NCBI RefSeq assembly: GCF_016925615.1
Contig: NZ_CP070499.1
Span: 3,100,001 to 3,164,000, forward strand
Length of the DNA stretch: 64,000 nt
Direction: 5' to 3'
Origin: Natronosporangium hydrolyticum
Lineage (GTDB): Bacteria > Actinomycetota > Actinomycetes > Mycobacteriales > Micromonosporaceae
Both the position numbers and the translations under genes were made by a program. Shown here piece after piece: positions 18,012-26,625 of the stretch. Position 1 is the stretch's first letter, and the number at the start of each line of letters is the position of its first letter. The notes under the pieces were generated by a model. That model had not been told where the DNA came from. It saw only the letters and a program-made list of their open reading frames with translations, and did not search any database.

Positions 18012-18619
18012 TCGATCCCCCGCTGGCCCTTCTGCCCGGCGTCCATCGGGTGCTTGATCTTGGTCATCTCGGTGACCAGGTCAGCCGCCTCGACGAGTCG
18101 GGGGTCGGCGTCTCGGCCGGTGATGACCACGTGCTGGCGACCGGGACGCTGCCGGAGCGTGTCCACCACCTCGGCCACGTCCACCCAGCCCCACTTCATC
18201 GGGTAGGTGAACTCGTCCAGCACATACAGGTCGTGCTCGGTCTCGGCGAGCCGCCGCTTGATCTCGGCCCAACCCTCGGCGGCCTGGGCCGCGTGGTCGA
18301 CCTCGGTGCCCTGGGTACGGCTCCAGCTCCAGCCGGCGCCCATCTTGTACCAGGCGACCGGTCCGCCTTGCCCGGTCTGCTCATGGAGCTGCCCGAGGGC
18401 GCGCAGGGCGCTCTCCTCACCGACGGTCCATTTGGCGCTCTTGACGAACTGGAACACCGCGATCGACCAGCCCTGGTTCCAGCCCCGCAGCGCCAGCCCG
18501 AACGCGGCGGTAGATTTCCCCTTCATCTCACCGGTGTGGACGACCAGCAGCGGCCGATTGCGGCGCTGCCGGGTGGTCAGCCCGTCATCGGGCACCGTGG
18601 CCGGTTGACCCTGCGGCAT
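18005..18619 (-). CDS. cobO: Cob(I)yrinic acid a,c-diamide adenosyltransferase CobO
   Basis: CobO transfers the adenosyl group of ATP to the reduced cobalt of corrinoids. The 204-residue protein has the modified P-loop HTGEMKGKSTAAFG at about residue 28, VFQFVKSAKW, and YVLDEFTYPMKWGW, all characteristic of the CobA/CobO/BtuR type. It lies between the chelatase gene (one-base overlap, TGATG) and cobBA (overlap), so it is part of a riboswitch-led three-gene operon. Confidence 0.96.
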   Translation of the reverse strand: MPQGQPATVPDDGLTTRQRRNRPLLVVHTGEMKGKSTAAFGLALRGWNQGWSIAVFQFVKSAKWTVGEESALRALGQLHEQTGQGGPVAWYKMGAGWSWSRTQGTEVDHAAQAAEGWAEIKRRLAETEHDLYVLDEFTYPMKWGWVDVAEVVDTLRQRPGRQHVVITGRDADPRLVEAADLVTEMTKIKHPMDAGQKGQRGIEW

Positions 18620-20769
18620 CAGCTGGCCTCGCTTCCAGATCGGACGGTCCCGGCAGCTCGGGAGGTGGTGCGGGAACGCACCGCGTCGGTGAGCGCGTCG
18701 GCGGCGACGCTCTCCAGGGGCAGATGCTCGGCACCGAGCCGCCCGGCAAGATCGGCGGCGAGCCGCATCCGCATCCGACCCTGCTCACAGTCGACCACCA
18801 CGGCGGGCGTGCCCTCGGCGGCCAGCAGCCCGGCGACGTGCCGCGCCCGGGCGAGGGCGTCGGCTCCAGCGGTCGCCCGGCCGTCGGTGACCACCACCAG
18901 CAGCGGGCGACGCCGGGGGTCACGGACCCGCTCGACCCGCAGCACCTCCCGGGCGCGCAACAGACCCTCCGCTAACGGGGTGCGCCCACCGGTGGGCAGG
19001 GCCGCCAGCCGGGCAGCGGCCACCTCCACGCTCGAGGTTGGCGGTAGCGCCAGCTCCGCGGCGGCGGCCCGGAAGGTCACCAGCCCGACCTTGTCCCGCC
19101 GCTGGTAGGCATCGAGTAGCAGCGAAAGCACCGCCGCTTTGACCGCACCCACCCGCGCTCGGGCGCCCATCGACCCCGAGGCGTCCAGGCAGAACAGGAT
19201 CAGGTTGCTCTCCCGGCCCTGCCGCACCGGCAACCGTACGTCGCTGGGGCGGAGCAGGATGCCGGGCCCGCGCCGACCCCGGGCCCGCTGGTGCGGCGCG
19301 GCGGCGGACAACGTCGCCACCAGGTGCGGCCGTCCGGCAGCACCGCCGACCGGCCGCTGCGAGCCGACCTGGCGCCCGGTGGTGGTCATCGCCGCCGAGC
19401 GCCGACCCGCCACCCCGGCGCCGGTGCCGGGAACCCGCAACACCCTCGCGCGGTACGGCGCGCCGGCCGGCGCTGGTCGCGGCTGGGGCGGGGCGCCAGC
19501 ACCTTCCGGGTCGCGCTGTTGCTGCTCCGGCGCGGCGCCGGCCGGCGGTTCGCCGGCCTGGCCGGCCGGCCCGTCCGGCTGTTGTGGAGCATCACCCGGC
19601 CCATCGGGCCCGTCGGGCCCATCCGGCCCGTCACCCGGCCCATCGGGCCCGTCAACTGGGTCATCCGGTCCGTCCGGGTCGGGCGGACCATCCGGCGGTG
19701 GGCCGCCCGCGGGCGGGTCCGGCTCGCCGGGCGGCGTGTCGTCCAGGCCGGCGTCGTCGAGCGCCCGGTCGAGGTCGGCCTGGTCCTGCTCCGGCGGGTC
19801 GAACGGGTTGCGGCGACGCCGGTGCGGCAGGGCGAGTCGGGCGGCGACCCGGACGTCGCCGTTGACGACCTCGGTGCGCCCGCTCCAGGCGGCGTGCGCC
19901 AGCGCGGTCCGGGCGATCACCAGGTCGGCACGCACCCCGTCGACGTCGGCGGCGGCACAGAGGGCGGCAATTCGGGTCACCATCTCATCGGTCAGCCGTA
20001 CCGTCGGCAGAAGTTTGCGGGCGTCGGCGACCCGGGCACCCAACGCCGCGTCGGCCTCGGCGTAGCGGGCGGCGAACCCTGCCGGGTCGGCCTCGTAGGC
20101 CAGCCGTCGGCGCATCACCTCGGCCCGGACCTGCGGGTCGCGGCTAGCCGCCACCTCGACGGTGAGACCGAAGCGGTCCAGCAGCTGCGGGCGCAGCTCC
20201 CCCTCTTCCGGGTTCATCGTGCCCACCAGGACAAACCGGGCAGCATGGGTCACCGAGACGCTCTCCCGCTCCACCGTCGCCCGGCCCATCGCCGCCGCGT
20301 CGAGCAGCACGTCGACGAGGTGGTCAGGCAGCAGATTGACCTCGTCGACGTAAAGAAGCCCCCGATGCGCCGCCGCGAGCAGCCCGGGATCGTATGCGGT
20401 AACGCCCTCGCTGAGCGCGCGTTCGAGATGCAGCGCGCCGAGCACCCGATCCTCGCTGGCGCCGACCGGCAGCTCCACCAACCGAGCCGGCCGGGTCCGC
20501 GCCGAGACCGGCGCCGGATGCGGCCCGTCCGGGCACTGCGGATCTACCGCGTCCGGCGCGCAGGAGAACCGGCACCCCTCGATCACGTCGACCGCCGGCA
20601 GCAGCGCGGTCAGCGCCCGGACCGTAGTCGACTTCGCGGTGCCCTTTTCACCCCGGACCAGCACCCCGCCGATCGCTGGGGAGACAGCACACAGACTCAA
20701 CGCCAACGCCATGTCGTCCATGCCGACGACAGCGGAGAACGGGTAGGACCGCACGGTCACACCTCTCAC
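18619..20769 (-). CDS. Putative cobaltochelatase, fused ChlI-type AAA+ ATPase and ChlD-type VWA subunit
   Basis: This is the motor and adaptor for CobN in one chain of 716 residues. Residues about 1-320 form a magnesium-chelatase-type AAA+ ATPase with Walker A GEKGTAKSTT, Walker B LLYVDEVN, and DRFGLTVEV. Residues about 320-440 are an acidic, low-complexity linker rich in Pro-Asp-Gly repeats, encoded by imperfect 9-bp repeats. Residues about 520-716 are a VWA domain with the MIDAS DASGSMG and TDGRATAG. The start is the GTG at 20769, with in-frame GTGs nearby as alternatives. It heads an operon behind a B12 riboswitch. Magnesium chelatase is unlikely because no (bacterio)chlorophyll genes are present. 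Confidence 0.9.
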   Translation of the reverse strand: MRGVTVRSYPFSAVVGMDDMALALSLCAVSPAIGGVLVRGEKGTAKSTTVRALTALLPAVDVIEGCRFSCAPDAVDPQCPDGPHPAPVSARTRPARLVELPVGASEDRVLGALHLERALSEGVTAYDPGLLAAAHRGLLYVDEVNLLPDHLVDVLLDAAAMGRATVERESVSVTHAARFVLVGTMNPEEGELRPQLLDRFGLTVEVAASRDPQVRAEVMRRRLAYEADPAGFAARYAEADAALGARVADARKLLPTVRLTDEMVTRIAALCAAADVDGVRADLVIARTALAHAAWSGRTEVVNGDVRVAARLALPHRRRRNPFDPPEQDQADLDRALDDAGLDDTPPGEPDPPAGGPPPDGPPDPDGPDDPVDGPDGPGDGPDGPDGPDGPGDAPQQPDGPAGQAGEPPAGAAPEQQQRDPEGAGAPPQPRPAPAGAPYRARVLRVPGTGAGVAGRRSAAMTTTGRQVGSQRPVGGAAGRPHLVATLSAAAPHQRARGRRGPGILLRPSDVRLPVRQGRESNLILFCLDASGSMGARARVGAVKAAVLSLLLDAYQRRDKVGLVTFRAAAAELALPPTSSVEVAAARLAALPTGGRTPLAEGLLRAREVLRVERVRDPRRRPLLVVVTDGRATAGADALARARHVAGLLAAEGTPAVVVDCEQGRMRMRLAADLAGRLGAEHLPLESVAADALTDAVRSRTTSRAAGTVRSGSEAS

Positions 20770-20834
20770 CTCGCACGGGTCCTCGCCCGCGGCCGGTCAC
20801 CGACCGCGCCGACGCACAACAGCGCTGGCGGCGC

Positions 20835-20960
20835 GGCACGGCAGGCGAGTGTCTGGCTCCCGGAACCGGCGGCAGCCGGCTCCGGTCACAGTGGCGGGAC
20901 CGCCCCGGATTCGCCGCTCCTCGCTGGGAGCTGACCCACCGGCGTTCCTCACCGTGCCGT
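20835..20960 (-). promoter_or_regulatory. Adenosylcobalamin riboswitch upstream of the chelatase-cobO-cobBA operon
   Basis: Read on the minus strand: GAGGAACGCCGGTG, then GAATCCGGGGCGGTCCCGCC with ACTGT ending at 20887, then GGGAGCCAGACACTC at about 20847-20861. These are the conserved boxes of the class. The structured region ends about 70 nt before the GTG at 20769. It also occupies part of the 260-bp gap from which cobL is transcribed the other way. Confidence 0.92.
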
Positions 20961-21028
20961 CGAACGATGATCTCACACCCTCCCCCGCCGCGGCAGGGGC
21001 CCGATCGGCTGGATTACCGTGGCACCGC

Positions 21029-22255
21029 ATGAGCACCGCGAACCCCGACCAACCGGTCTCGGTGGTGGGCATCGGCGCCGACGGCTGGGCCGGCCTGCCC
21101 GACCCCGGCCGGACCGCGCTCGCCCAGGCAGAGGTGATCCTGGGCGGCCGGCGCCAGCTGGCGCTGCTGCCGGCCGACCTGCCAGCGCAACGAGTCCCCT
21201 GGCCGACGCCGCTGCTGCCCGCCCTGCCGACCCTGCTCGACGACCACTCCGGACAGCGCCTCTGTGTGCTGGCCAGCGGCGACCCGCTCTGGTTCGGCAT
21301 CGGCGCCCACCTGGTGCGGCTCCTCGGCCGCGACCGGGTCCGGGTGCTCCCCCACCTGTCCGCGATCACGCTGGCCTGCTCCCGGCTGGGCTGGCCCGTG
21401 GAGCAGGTGACAGTGCGCAGTGCGGTCGCCCGGGACCTCGACCGGGTGCGGCGCGAGCTTGTTCCGGGCCGGCTGCTGCTGGTCCTCAGCCCGGACGCCA
21501 CCACCCCGGCGACGCTGGCGCAGCTGCTGGTCGACGCCGGCTACGGCCCGAGCGAGCTGACGGTGTTGGCGGCGCTCGGCTCGGAGCACGAACAGCGGAT
21601 CGACGGTCACGCTCAGCAGTGGCACGCCGGGCCGGCCGACGACCTGAACATCGTCGCCGTCCGCACCGTCGCCGCCCCCGACACCCGGGTCTTGTCGACG
21701 ACACCGGGGCTGCCCGACGACGCCTTCGAGCACGACGGCGCTCTGACCAAGCGGGAGGCGCGGGCCTCCGCCCTGTCCCGGCTCGCCCCCACCCCTGGTG
21801 AGCTGCTGTGGGACGTCGGTGCCGGCAGTGGCAGCATCGCGGTGGAGTGGCTGCGCACCGATCCGACCACGGCGGCGATCGCGATCGAAAACCGGGCCGA
21901 ACGTGCCGATCGGATCATCCGCAACGCCCGTACGCTCGGGGTCCCACAGCTGCGGGTGGTGCGGGGACGTGCCCCGGCCGCGCTCGCCGACCTACCCTCG
22001 CCCGACGCGGTCTTCGTCGGCGGCGGACTCACCGCGCCCGAACTCTTCGATGCCGTCTGGGCCGCGCTGCGCCCCGGTGGCCGGCTGGTCGCGCACGCCA
22101 TCACCCTGGAGGGCGAGCGGGCGCTGGTCGACCAGGCGGCCCGGCACGGCGGTGACCTCACCCGGCTGTCGGTGGAGCGGGCGGGACCGCTCGGCAGCTT
22201 CACCGGTTGGGCACCCGCCCGACCGGTGGTGCAGTGGGCGGTGAGCCGGCCGTGA
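21029..22255 (+). CDS. cobL: Precorrin-6Y C5,15-methyltransferase (decarboxylating) CobL
   Basis: CobL methylates C5 and C15 of precorrin-6B and removes the acetate carboxyl, giving precorrin-8X. The 408-residue protein is the usual CbiE-CbiT fusion. About 1-200 is a tetrapyrrole methylase (VVGIGADGWAGLPD, VLASGDPLWFGIGAHL). About 225-408 is a class-I SAM domain (LLWDVGAGSGSIAVEWLR, AIAIENRAERADRI). The start is the ATG at 21029. The longer open frame upstream lies over the antisense of the riboswitch. The stop overlaps the cobM start (GTGA). Confidence 0.95.
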   Translation: MSTANPDQPVSVVGIGADGWAGLPDPGRTALAQAEVILGGRRQLALLPADLPAQRVPWPTPLLPALPTLLDDHSGQRLCVLASGDPLWFGIGAHLVRLLGRDRVRVLPHLSAITLACSRLGWPVEQVTVRSAVARDLDRVRRELVPGRLLLVLSPDATTPATLAQLLVDAGYGPSELTVLAALGSEHEQRIDGHAQQWHAGPADDLNIVAVRTVAAPDTRVLSTTPGLPDDAFEHDGALTKREARASALSRLAPTPGELLWDVGAGSGSIAVEWLRTDPTTAAIAIENRAERADRIIRNARTLGVPQLRVVRGRAPAALADLPSPDAVFVGGGLTAPELFDAVWAALRPGGRLVAHAITLEGERALVDQAARHGGDLTRLSVERAGPLGSFTGWAPARPVVQWAVSRP

Positions 22256-23022
22256 CTGTCTACTTCATCGGCGCCGGCCCCGGCGCCGCCGACCTGATCA
22301 CCGTGCGCGGGCAGCGGATCATCGCCCGCGCCCAGGTCTGCCTCTACGCCGGCAGCCTCGTCCCCACCGAACTGCTCGACGCCTGCCCGCCCGGGGCGCG
22401 GCTGATCGACACCGCCGACCTCACCCTCGACGAGATCATCGCCGCGATGGTCGAGGCGCACGCTGACGGGCACGACGTAGCGCGGCTCTGCTCCGGCGAT
22501 CCGGCCGTGTTCAGCGCCGTCGCCGAGCAGACCCGCCGGCTCGACGCGGCCGGCGTACCGTGCGAGATCGTCCCGGGCGTCCCCGCGTTCAGCGCCGCCG
22601 CGGCGACGCTGCGGCGAGAGCTGACCGTGCCGACGGTAGGGCAGACCGTGATCCTCACCCGGACGCAGGCTAGGTCCACCCCGATGCCGCCCGGCGAGGA
22701 GCTCACCGAGCTGGCGCGCAGCCGCGCCACCATCGTGCTGCACCTGGCGGTCGCCCGCACCCGGGACCTCGCCGCGCAGCTGGTCGAACACTATGGAGCA
22801 CAGTGCCCGGTCGCGGTCGTCGCCAACGCCAGTCGGCCCGACGAGGTGGTGCTCCGCGGCACCCTGTCCGACATCGCCGACCAGGTCGAAGCTGCTGGTG
22901 TACGCCGAACCGCGGTGATCATCGTCGGCGCGGTGCTCGCCGCCGATTCCTTCCCCGACAGCTACCTGTATTCGCCGGGCCGGGACCGGGCGGCGAAGCG
23001 GCCGGCTGACCAGGAGGGGTGA
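22252..23022 (+). CDS. cobM: Precorrin-4 C11-methyltransferase CobM
   Basis: CobM methylates C11 of precorrin-4 to precorrin-5. The 256-residue protein has VYFIGAGPGAADLITVRG at the start, CLYAGSLVP, RLCSGDPAVFSAVAEQ and VPGVPAFSAAAA, all typical of CobM/CbiF. The GTG at 22252 overlaps the cobL stop by four bases. cobF follows after four bases with a good AGGAGGGG. Confidence 0.95.
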   Translation: MTVYFIGAGPGAADLITVRGQRIIARAQVCLYAGSLVPTELLDACPPGARLIDTADLTLDEIIAAMVEAHADGHDVARLCSGDPAVFSAVAEQTRRLDAAGVPCEIVPGVPAFSAAAATLRRELTVPTVGQTVILTRTQARSTPMPPGEELTELARSRATIVLHLAVARTRDLAAQLVEHYGAQCPVAVVANASRPDEVVLRGTLSDIADQVEAAGVRRTAVIIVGAVLAADSFPDSYLYSPGRDRAAKRPADQEG

Positions 23023-23026
23023 CCGC

Positions 23027-23797
23027 GTGCGGACGATCCACATCATCGGCATCGGCGCCGGCGACCCCGGCCAGCTGACCCTGGCCGCCGCCGAGGCGAT
23101 CGGTCAGACCGACGTCTTCTTCCTGCTCGACAAGGGCGCGGAGAAGCACGACCTGATCGCGTTGCGGCAGCAGCTGATGGCCCGGTTCGCCCGGCCCGAC
23201 CACCGGGTGGTGGCGGTCGCCGACCCGGACCGTGACCGCACCGCCGCGGGGTATGTCCGGGCGGTCGACGACTGGCGGCGGGAGCGGGCCGACCTGCTGG
23301 AAGCCGCGATCGCCGAGCAGCTTCCCGACGGCGGCACCGGCGGCTTCCTGGTCTGGGGCGACCCCGCCCTCTACGACAGCACCCTCGCCGTCGTCGAGGA
23401 GATCCAGGCCCGAGGACGGGTCGGCATCAGCCACACGGTGATCCCCGGCATCAGCAGCGTGGCAACGCTCGCCGCCCGGCACCGGATCCCCCTCAACCGG
23501 GTCGGCCGCCCGTTCCTGGTCACTACCGGCCGTCGACTCGCCGCTGGGTTGCCCGACGAGGTCGACGACATCGTGGTCATGCTCGATGCGCACTGCGCCT
23601 TCATCCACTACGTCGACGAGGACTTCGACATCTACTGGGGCGCCTACCTCGGCACCGACGACGAGCTGCTGGTCGCCGGCCCGTTGCGGGAGGTCGCCGA
23701 CCAGATCGTGCGGGTCCGCCAGGAAGGCCGCGACCGCAAGGGCTGGATCATGGACACGTACCTGTTGCGGCGCCGGGACGCCCCAGCCGGCCGCTGA
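23027..23797 (+). CDS. cobF: Precorrin-6A synthase (deacetylating) CobF
   Basis: CobF methylates C1 and releases the extruded acetyl group as acetate, an aerobic-pathway-only step. The 256-residue protein has IHIIGIGAGDPGQLTLAA, DVFFLLDKG, GGFLVWGDPALYDSTL, and VIPGISSVATLAARHRIPLN. The GTG start at 23027 has an AGGAGGGG seven bases upstream inside the end of cobM. Third gene of cobL-cobM-cobF. Confidence 0.95.
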   Translation: MRTIHIIGIGAGDPGQLTLAAAEAIGQTDVFFLLDKGAEKHDLIALRQQLMARFARPDHRVVAVADPDRDRTAAGYVRAVDDWRRERADLLEAAIAEQLPDGGTGGFLVWGDPALYDSTLAVVEEIQARGRVGISHTVIPGISSVATLAARHRIPLNRVGRPFLVTTGRRLAAGLPDEVDDIVVMLDAHCAFIHYVDEDFDIYWGAYLGTDDELLVAGPLREVADQIVRVRQEGRDRKGWIMDTYLLRRRDAPAGR

Positions 23798-23837
23798 CCC
23801 TGTCGCCGGCTGCGCCGCTCGCCGCTACGGTGGTGGC

Positions 23838-24728
23838 ATGCGGATCGTGTCGCTGCTCCCGTCGACGACCGAGATCCTGTTCGCGGTCGGCGCCGGCGAC
23901 CAGGTGGTCGGAGTGACCTTCGAGTGCGACCACCCACCGGCGGCCCGGCAGCGACGGATCGTGTCGACCAGTGCATTGCCCGCTACCGACGACCCGGCCG
24001 AGATCGACCGGTTGGTGTCCGAGCGGATGGCCGCCGGCGAAGACCTCTACCACCTGGACCGGGGTGCACTGTCCGACCTGGATGCTGACCTGGTGGTGAC
24101 GCAGGACCTGTGCGCGGTGTGCGCGGTCGACGTCACCGAGGTCGCCGACGCACTGGCCTACCTGGCCTGCCGGGCGGAGGTGCTCACCATCGATCCGCAC
24201 CGGCTCGCCGAGGTGATCGACTCGGTCCGGGTGCTCGGTGCCGCCACCGGCACCGGTGAGCGGGCCGACGAGCTGGCCACGGCACTGACCGACCGGCTGG
24301 CGGGGATCACCGACGCGGTGGCCGGCGCCGACCCGGTGCCCACCCTGCTGTTGGAGTGGACCGAGCCGCCGTTCGCACCCGGGCACTGGGTGCCGGACAT
24401 GATCGACGCCGCGGGTGGGGTCAGCGTGCTCGGCGCCGCCGGTCAACCCTCGACCCGAACCTCCTGGGCGGAGGTGGCGGCGGGACGACCGGCGGTGGTG
24501 GTGTCGGCGCCCTGCGGGTTCGACCTCGCCGGCTCGCGCCGGCTGACCGAGCAGCTGGTCGCGACCGGCGCGCTACCGGCCGGCGTACCGGTATGGGCGG
24601 TGGACGCGAACGCCTCGTTCGCTCGGCCGGGCCCGCGCCTGGTCGACGGGGTGGCCGCGCTCGCCGGCATCCTGCACCCCGACCGGTGCGGCCCGCCCGA
24701 CCCGGGCCTGGCCACCCGGGTGGCGTAA
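23838..24728 (+). CDS. Cobalamin-binding (BtuF-like) protein without export signal
   Basis: This 296-residue protein of the periplasmic-binding-protein class III fold resembles BtuF: MRIVSLLPSTTEILFAVGAG at the start, FECDHPPAA, TQDLCAVCAV and DPHRLAEVIDSVR. Unlike true BtuF it has no signal peptide or lipobox, so it would stay in the cytoplasm. Such orphan members are often found with B12-related genes. The role could be corrinoid binding or storage, but this is inference. It lies 40 bp after cobF and converges on the phosphotransferase gene. No transport ATPase or permease is nearby. Confidence 0.8.
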   Translation: MRIVSLLPSTTEILFAVGAGDQVVGVTFECDHPPAARQRRIVSTSALPATDDPAEIDRLVSERMAAGEDLYHLDRGALSDLDADLVVTQDLCAVCAVDVTEVADALAYLACRAEVLTIDPHRLAEVIDSVRVLGAATGTGERADELATALTDRLAGITDAVAGADPVPTLLLEWTEPPFAPGHWVPDMIDAAGGVSVLGAAGQPSTRTSWAEVAAGRPAVVVSAPCGFDLAGSRRLTEQLVATGALPAGVPVWAVDANASFARPGPRLVDGVAALAGILHPDRCGPPDPGLATRVA

Positions 24729-24742
24729 GCACCGGCGATGCG

Positions 24743-25627
24743 CTACCCCAACTCCCCCAACATCCGTCGGGCCGCCGCCAGACCAGCCTGGTTGTCGGCA
24801 GGGTCGGCGATGCCGGTGAGGTCATGCTCGACGATCCGGCGGGCGAAGTAGTCGGCCTGCACCGCCCAGCGGAACCGAAGCAGCACCGGCAACCCACGCG
24901 CCACCTCCGCCGCTGGGATCGGACCCTGGGGAAGATACGCCGCTATCAGATCCGCTGCGGCGCACGGCCCGCCGGCATACATCACCGCCGACGCAAGGTC
25001 GTAGAGCAGCGGACCGACCATTCCGACCTGCCAATCGATCAGGCCGCAGGCGCCGGTGACCGGGTCCCGCCGAAACGCCTCCGGCGCCGGGTCGGTGTGG
25101 AGCAGACCCTGGCACAGCGCGGCCGGGTCGAGCGCAGCCAAGGCATCCAGCGCCGTGGCCACTGCCGGACGCAGCCACGGCCGCAGCGCCAGGTGGGGGG
25201 CGTCAGGATCGACCCAATGGAAGGTGTCGGCGTCCTCGACCGTCGTGCCGACCAGCCCTCGGTGCACTCTGGCCAGGGTCTTCGCCAGCAGCTGCTGGTC
25301 GCTCCCGGCGGTGCCCAGCGGGTCACCCGGCACCCAGGTCAGCAGCGCGAGCGAGGCCCCGTCGAGGTCGGCAACGAGAGCACCCGTCCGGGTGGGCACC
25401 GGTGGGCCGCTGGCGGTGCCGGCCGCGGCCACCAGCACGGCAACCGACAGGCCAGCCGTGAAGGCACGGCGAGCCGCCCCGGGCACCAGCTTCGCCACCC
25501 AGCGCTCGCCGGGCCCGTGCACAAACCAGGTCGCCGAGTTCATCCCGCCGTGGTGCGGTTCGACCCGTACCGACGACAGTCCCCAGTGGCGCGACACCGC
25601 GTCGCGTACCTCACCCTCGGTGACCAC
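24743..25627 (-). CDS. Phosphotransferase (aminoglycoside/choline kinase-like)
   Basis: This 294-residue APH-fold protein has HHGGMNSATWFV as nucleotide-binding loop, AKLVPG as the probable ATP-binding lysine strand, LLHTDPAPEAF as the Brenner/catalytic loop and GLIDWQVGMVGPLLYDLA as metal site. The catalytic loop has Glu where HxDxxxxN kinases have Asn, so activity is uncertain. The substrate is unknown. It sits inside the cob region on the opposite strand and could act on a B12-side-chain or unrelated small molecule. GTG start at 25627. Confidence 0.7.
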   Translation of the reverse strand: MVTEGEVRDAVSRHWGLSSVRVEPHHGGMNSATWFVHGPGERWVAKLVPGAARRAFTAGLSVAVLVAAAGTASGPPVPTRTGALVADLDGASLALLTWVPGDPLGTAGSDQQLLAKTLARVHRGLVGTTVEDADTFHWVDPDAPHLALRPWLRPAVATALDALAALDPAALCQGLLHTDPAPEAFRRDPVTGACGLIDWQVGMVGPLLYDLASAVMYAGGPCAAADLIAAYLPQGPIPAAEVARGLPVLLRFRWAVQADYFARRIVEHDLTGIADPADNQAGLAAARRMLGELG

Positions 25628-25739
25628 AGCGACGAGTCAACCACCCGGAGTCGGCAGGTGCGACCGGTTTAGGCATTGGTGACCGGAGCGCCGGGGCCCG
25701 ATCACGTGCCTCGACAGCTGTCGGCGGAGCGTAGTACGG

Positions 25740-25970
25740 TGAGGCTCGCCGTTGACGGAGGCGACTAGGAACGCAGTGCGATGCTGCGGCGGTCCCGCCA
25801 CTGTAATCGGGGAGCTGCCCGCCCCTGGGCCACACCGGTCGCCGGTGGGGTCCTGGCCAGACGGAGCGCAGTCACTGGCCCACCGCCGGGTGAGCCGGGA
25901 AGACTGGGTGGGTGGTGACGATCCGAGAGCCAGGAGACTAGCGCTTACGTCACGACTGAGGGGACGAGGA
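25740..25970 (+). promoter_or_regulatory. Adenosylcobalamin riboswitch upstream of the cobC-cbiB-cobQ operon
   Basis: The conserved segments are GGAACGCAGTGCGATGCTGC (25768-25787), GGTCCCGCCACTGTAATC (25791-25808) and CGAGAGCCAGGAGACT (25924-25939). The interval between B12-box and the last segment is long (about 115 nt), with the accessory stem CACTGGCCC...CCGGGAAGACTGGG. A small GGGGA-CGAGGA-TCCCC hairpin (25960-25975) follows, next to the ribosome-binding site of a 19-codon ORF. This suggests translational control. Confidence 0.93.
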
Positions 25971-25987
25971 TCCCCGTGGAGGTCGCT

Positions 25988-26047
25988 GTGACGCCTACGC
26001 TTCTGCCTGTCCGGGTGCGGGTCGCACTGTGCTCGGGGACCCGGTGA
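25988..26047 (+). CDS. Possible 19-residue leader peptide between riboswitch and cobC
   Basis: A GTG at 25988 follows a GGAGGT (25978-25983) by four bases, and the frame runs 19 codons to a TGA at 26045-26047. That TGA overlaps the GTG start of the phosphatase gene (GTGA). The product, MTPTLLPVRVRVALCSGTR, matches no family I know. It could be a coupling leader that lets the riboswitch act through translation. Being this short, it could also be chance. Confidence 0.35.
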   Translation: MTPTLLPVRVRVALCSGTR

Positions 26048-26625
26048 GTGGCCAGGCCCGACTGCTGCTGGTCCGCCACGCCCCCACCGCGGCCACCCGC
26101 GCCCACGCCTTCCCCGGTGACGAGCCGCTCGACCCGGCCGGCAGGTCGGAGGCGGCCGCGCTGCGGGGCCGGCTGCCCGCCGGGCGGGCGATCAGCTCCC
26201 CCGCGCAGCGTTGCCAGCAGACCGCGGCGCTCGCCGGCTTCGCCGACGTCGAACTCGACCCGCGCTGGTCCGAGCTCAACTTCGGCGGGTGGGCGGGGTT
26301 GCGGCTGGCCGACGCGGCGGAGCGGGACCCCGAGCAGGTGTCGGCCTGGCTCGATGACCCGGCACATCCGCCACCCGGTGGCGAGGGCGTCGAGGAGCTG
26401 TTGGCCCGGGTCCGGGCAGCGCTGGCCGAGCTGAGCGAGCCCGGCACCACCGTGGTCTTCACCAGCGGCGGACCGATCAAAGCCGCGGTGCTGGCGGTGC
26501 TGGCCGCGCCGGTGTCATCGCTGTGGCGGGTCGAGGTGGCCCCCTGCACGGTCACCATCCTGTATGGGCCTCACCCGCAGTGGCAGCTCCGCGCGGGCTT
26601 CGCCGGGGCGGTGGCGGATGCCTGA
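26044..26625 (+). CDS. Histidine phosphatase, probable alpha-ribazole phosphatase (CobC type)
   Basis: This phosphoglycerate-mutase-fold protein of 193 residues has the catalytic LLVRHAPT (phospho-His), SSPAQRCQQTA, ELNFGGWAGL and SGGPIKAAVLA segments typical of CobC phosphatases that dephosphorylate alpha-ribazole-5'-phosphate or cobalamin-5'-phosphate. The position at the head of a riboswitch-led cob operon supports that role over glycolytic or generic phosphatase. Start GTG at 26044 (overlapping the leader ORF) or GTG at 26029. The stop overlaps cbiB by eight bases. Confidence 0.82.
   Translation: MSGQARLLLVRHAPTAATRAHAFPGDEPLDPAGRSEAAALRGRLPAGRAISSPAQRCQQTAALAGFADVELDPRWSELNFGGWAGLRLADAAERDPEQVSAWLDDPAHPPPGGEGVEELLARVRAALAELSEPGTTVVFTSGGPIKAAVLAVLAAPVSSLWRVEVAPCTVTILYGPHPQWQLRAGFAGAVADA

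Noticed and set aside
19598-19690. Repetitive GC-rich DNA read as a noncoding repeat
   Set aside because: It encodes the Pro-Asp-Gly linker of the fused cobaltochelatase in frame and is a normal feature of that family.
18619-20769. Magnesium chelatase for chlorophyll synthesis
   Set aside because: The B12 riboswitch, cobO/cobBA neighbours and absence of pigment genes point to the cobaltochelatase partner of CobN.
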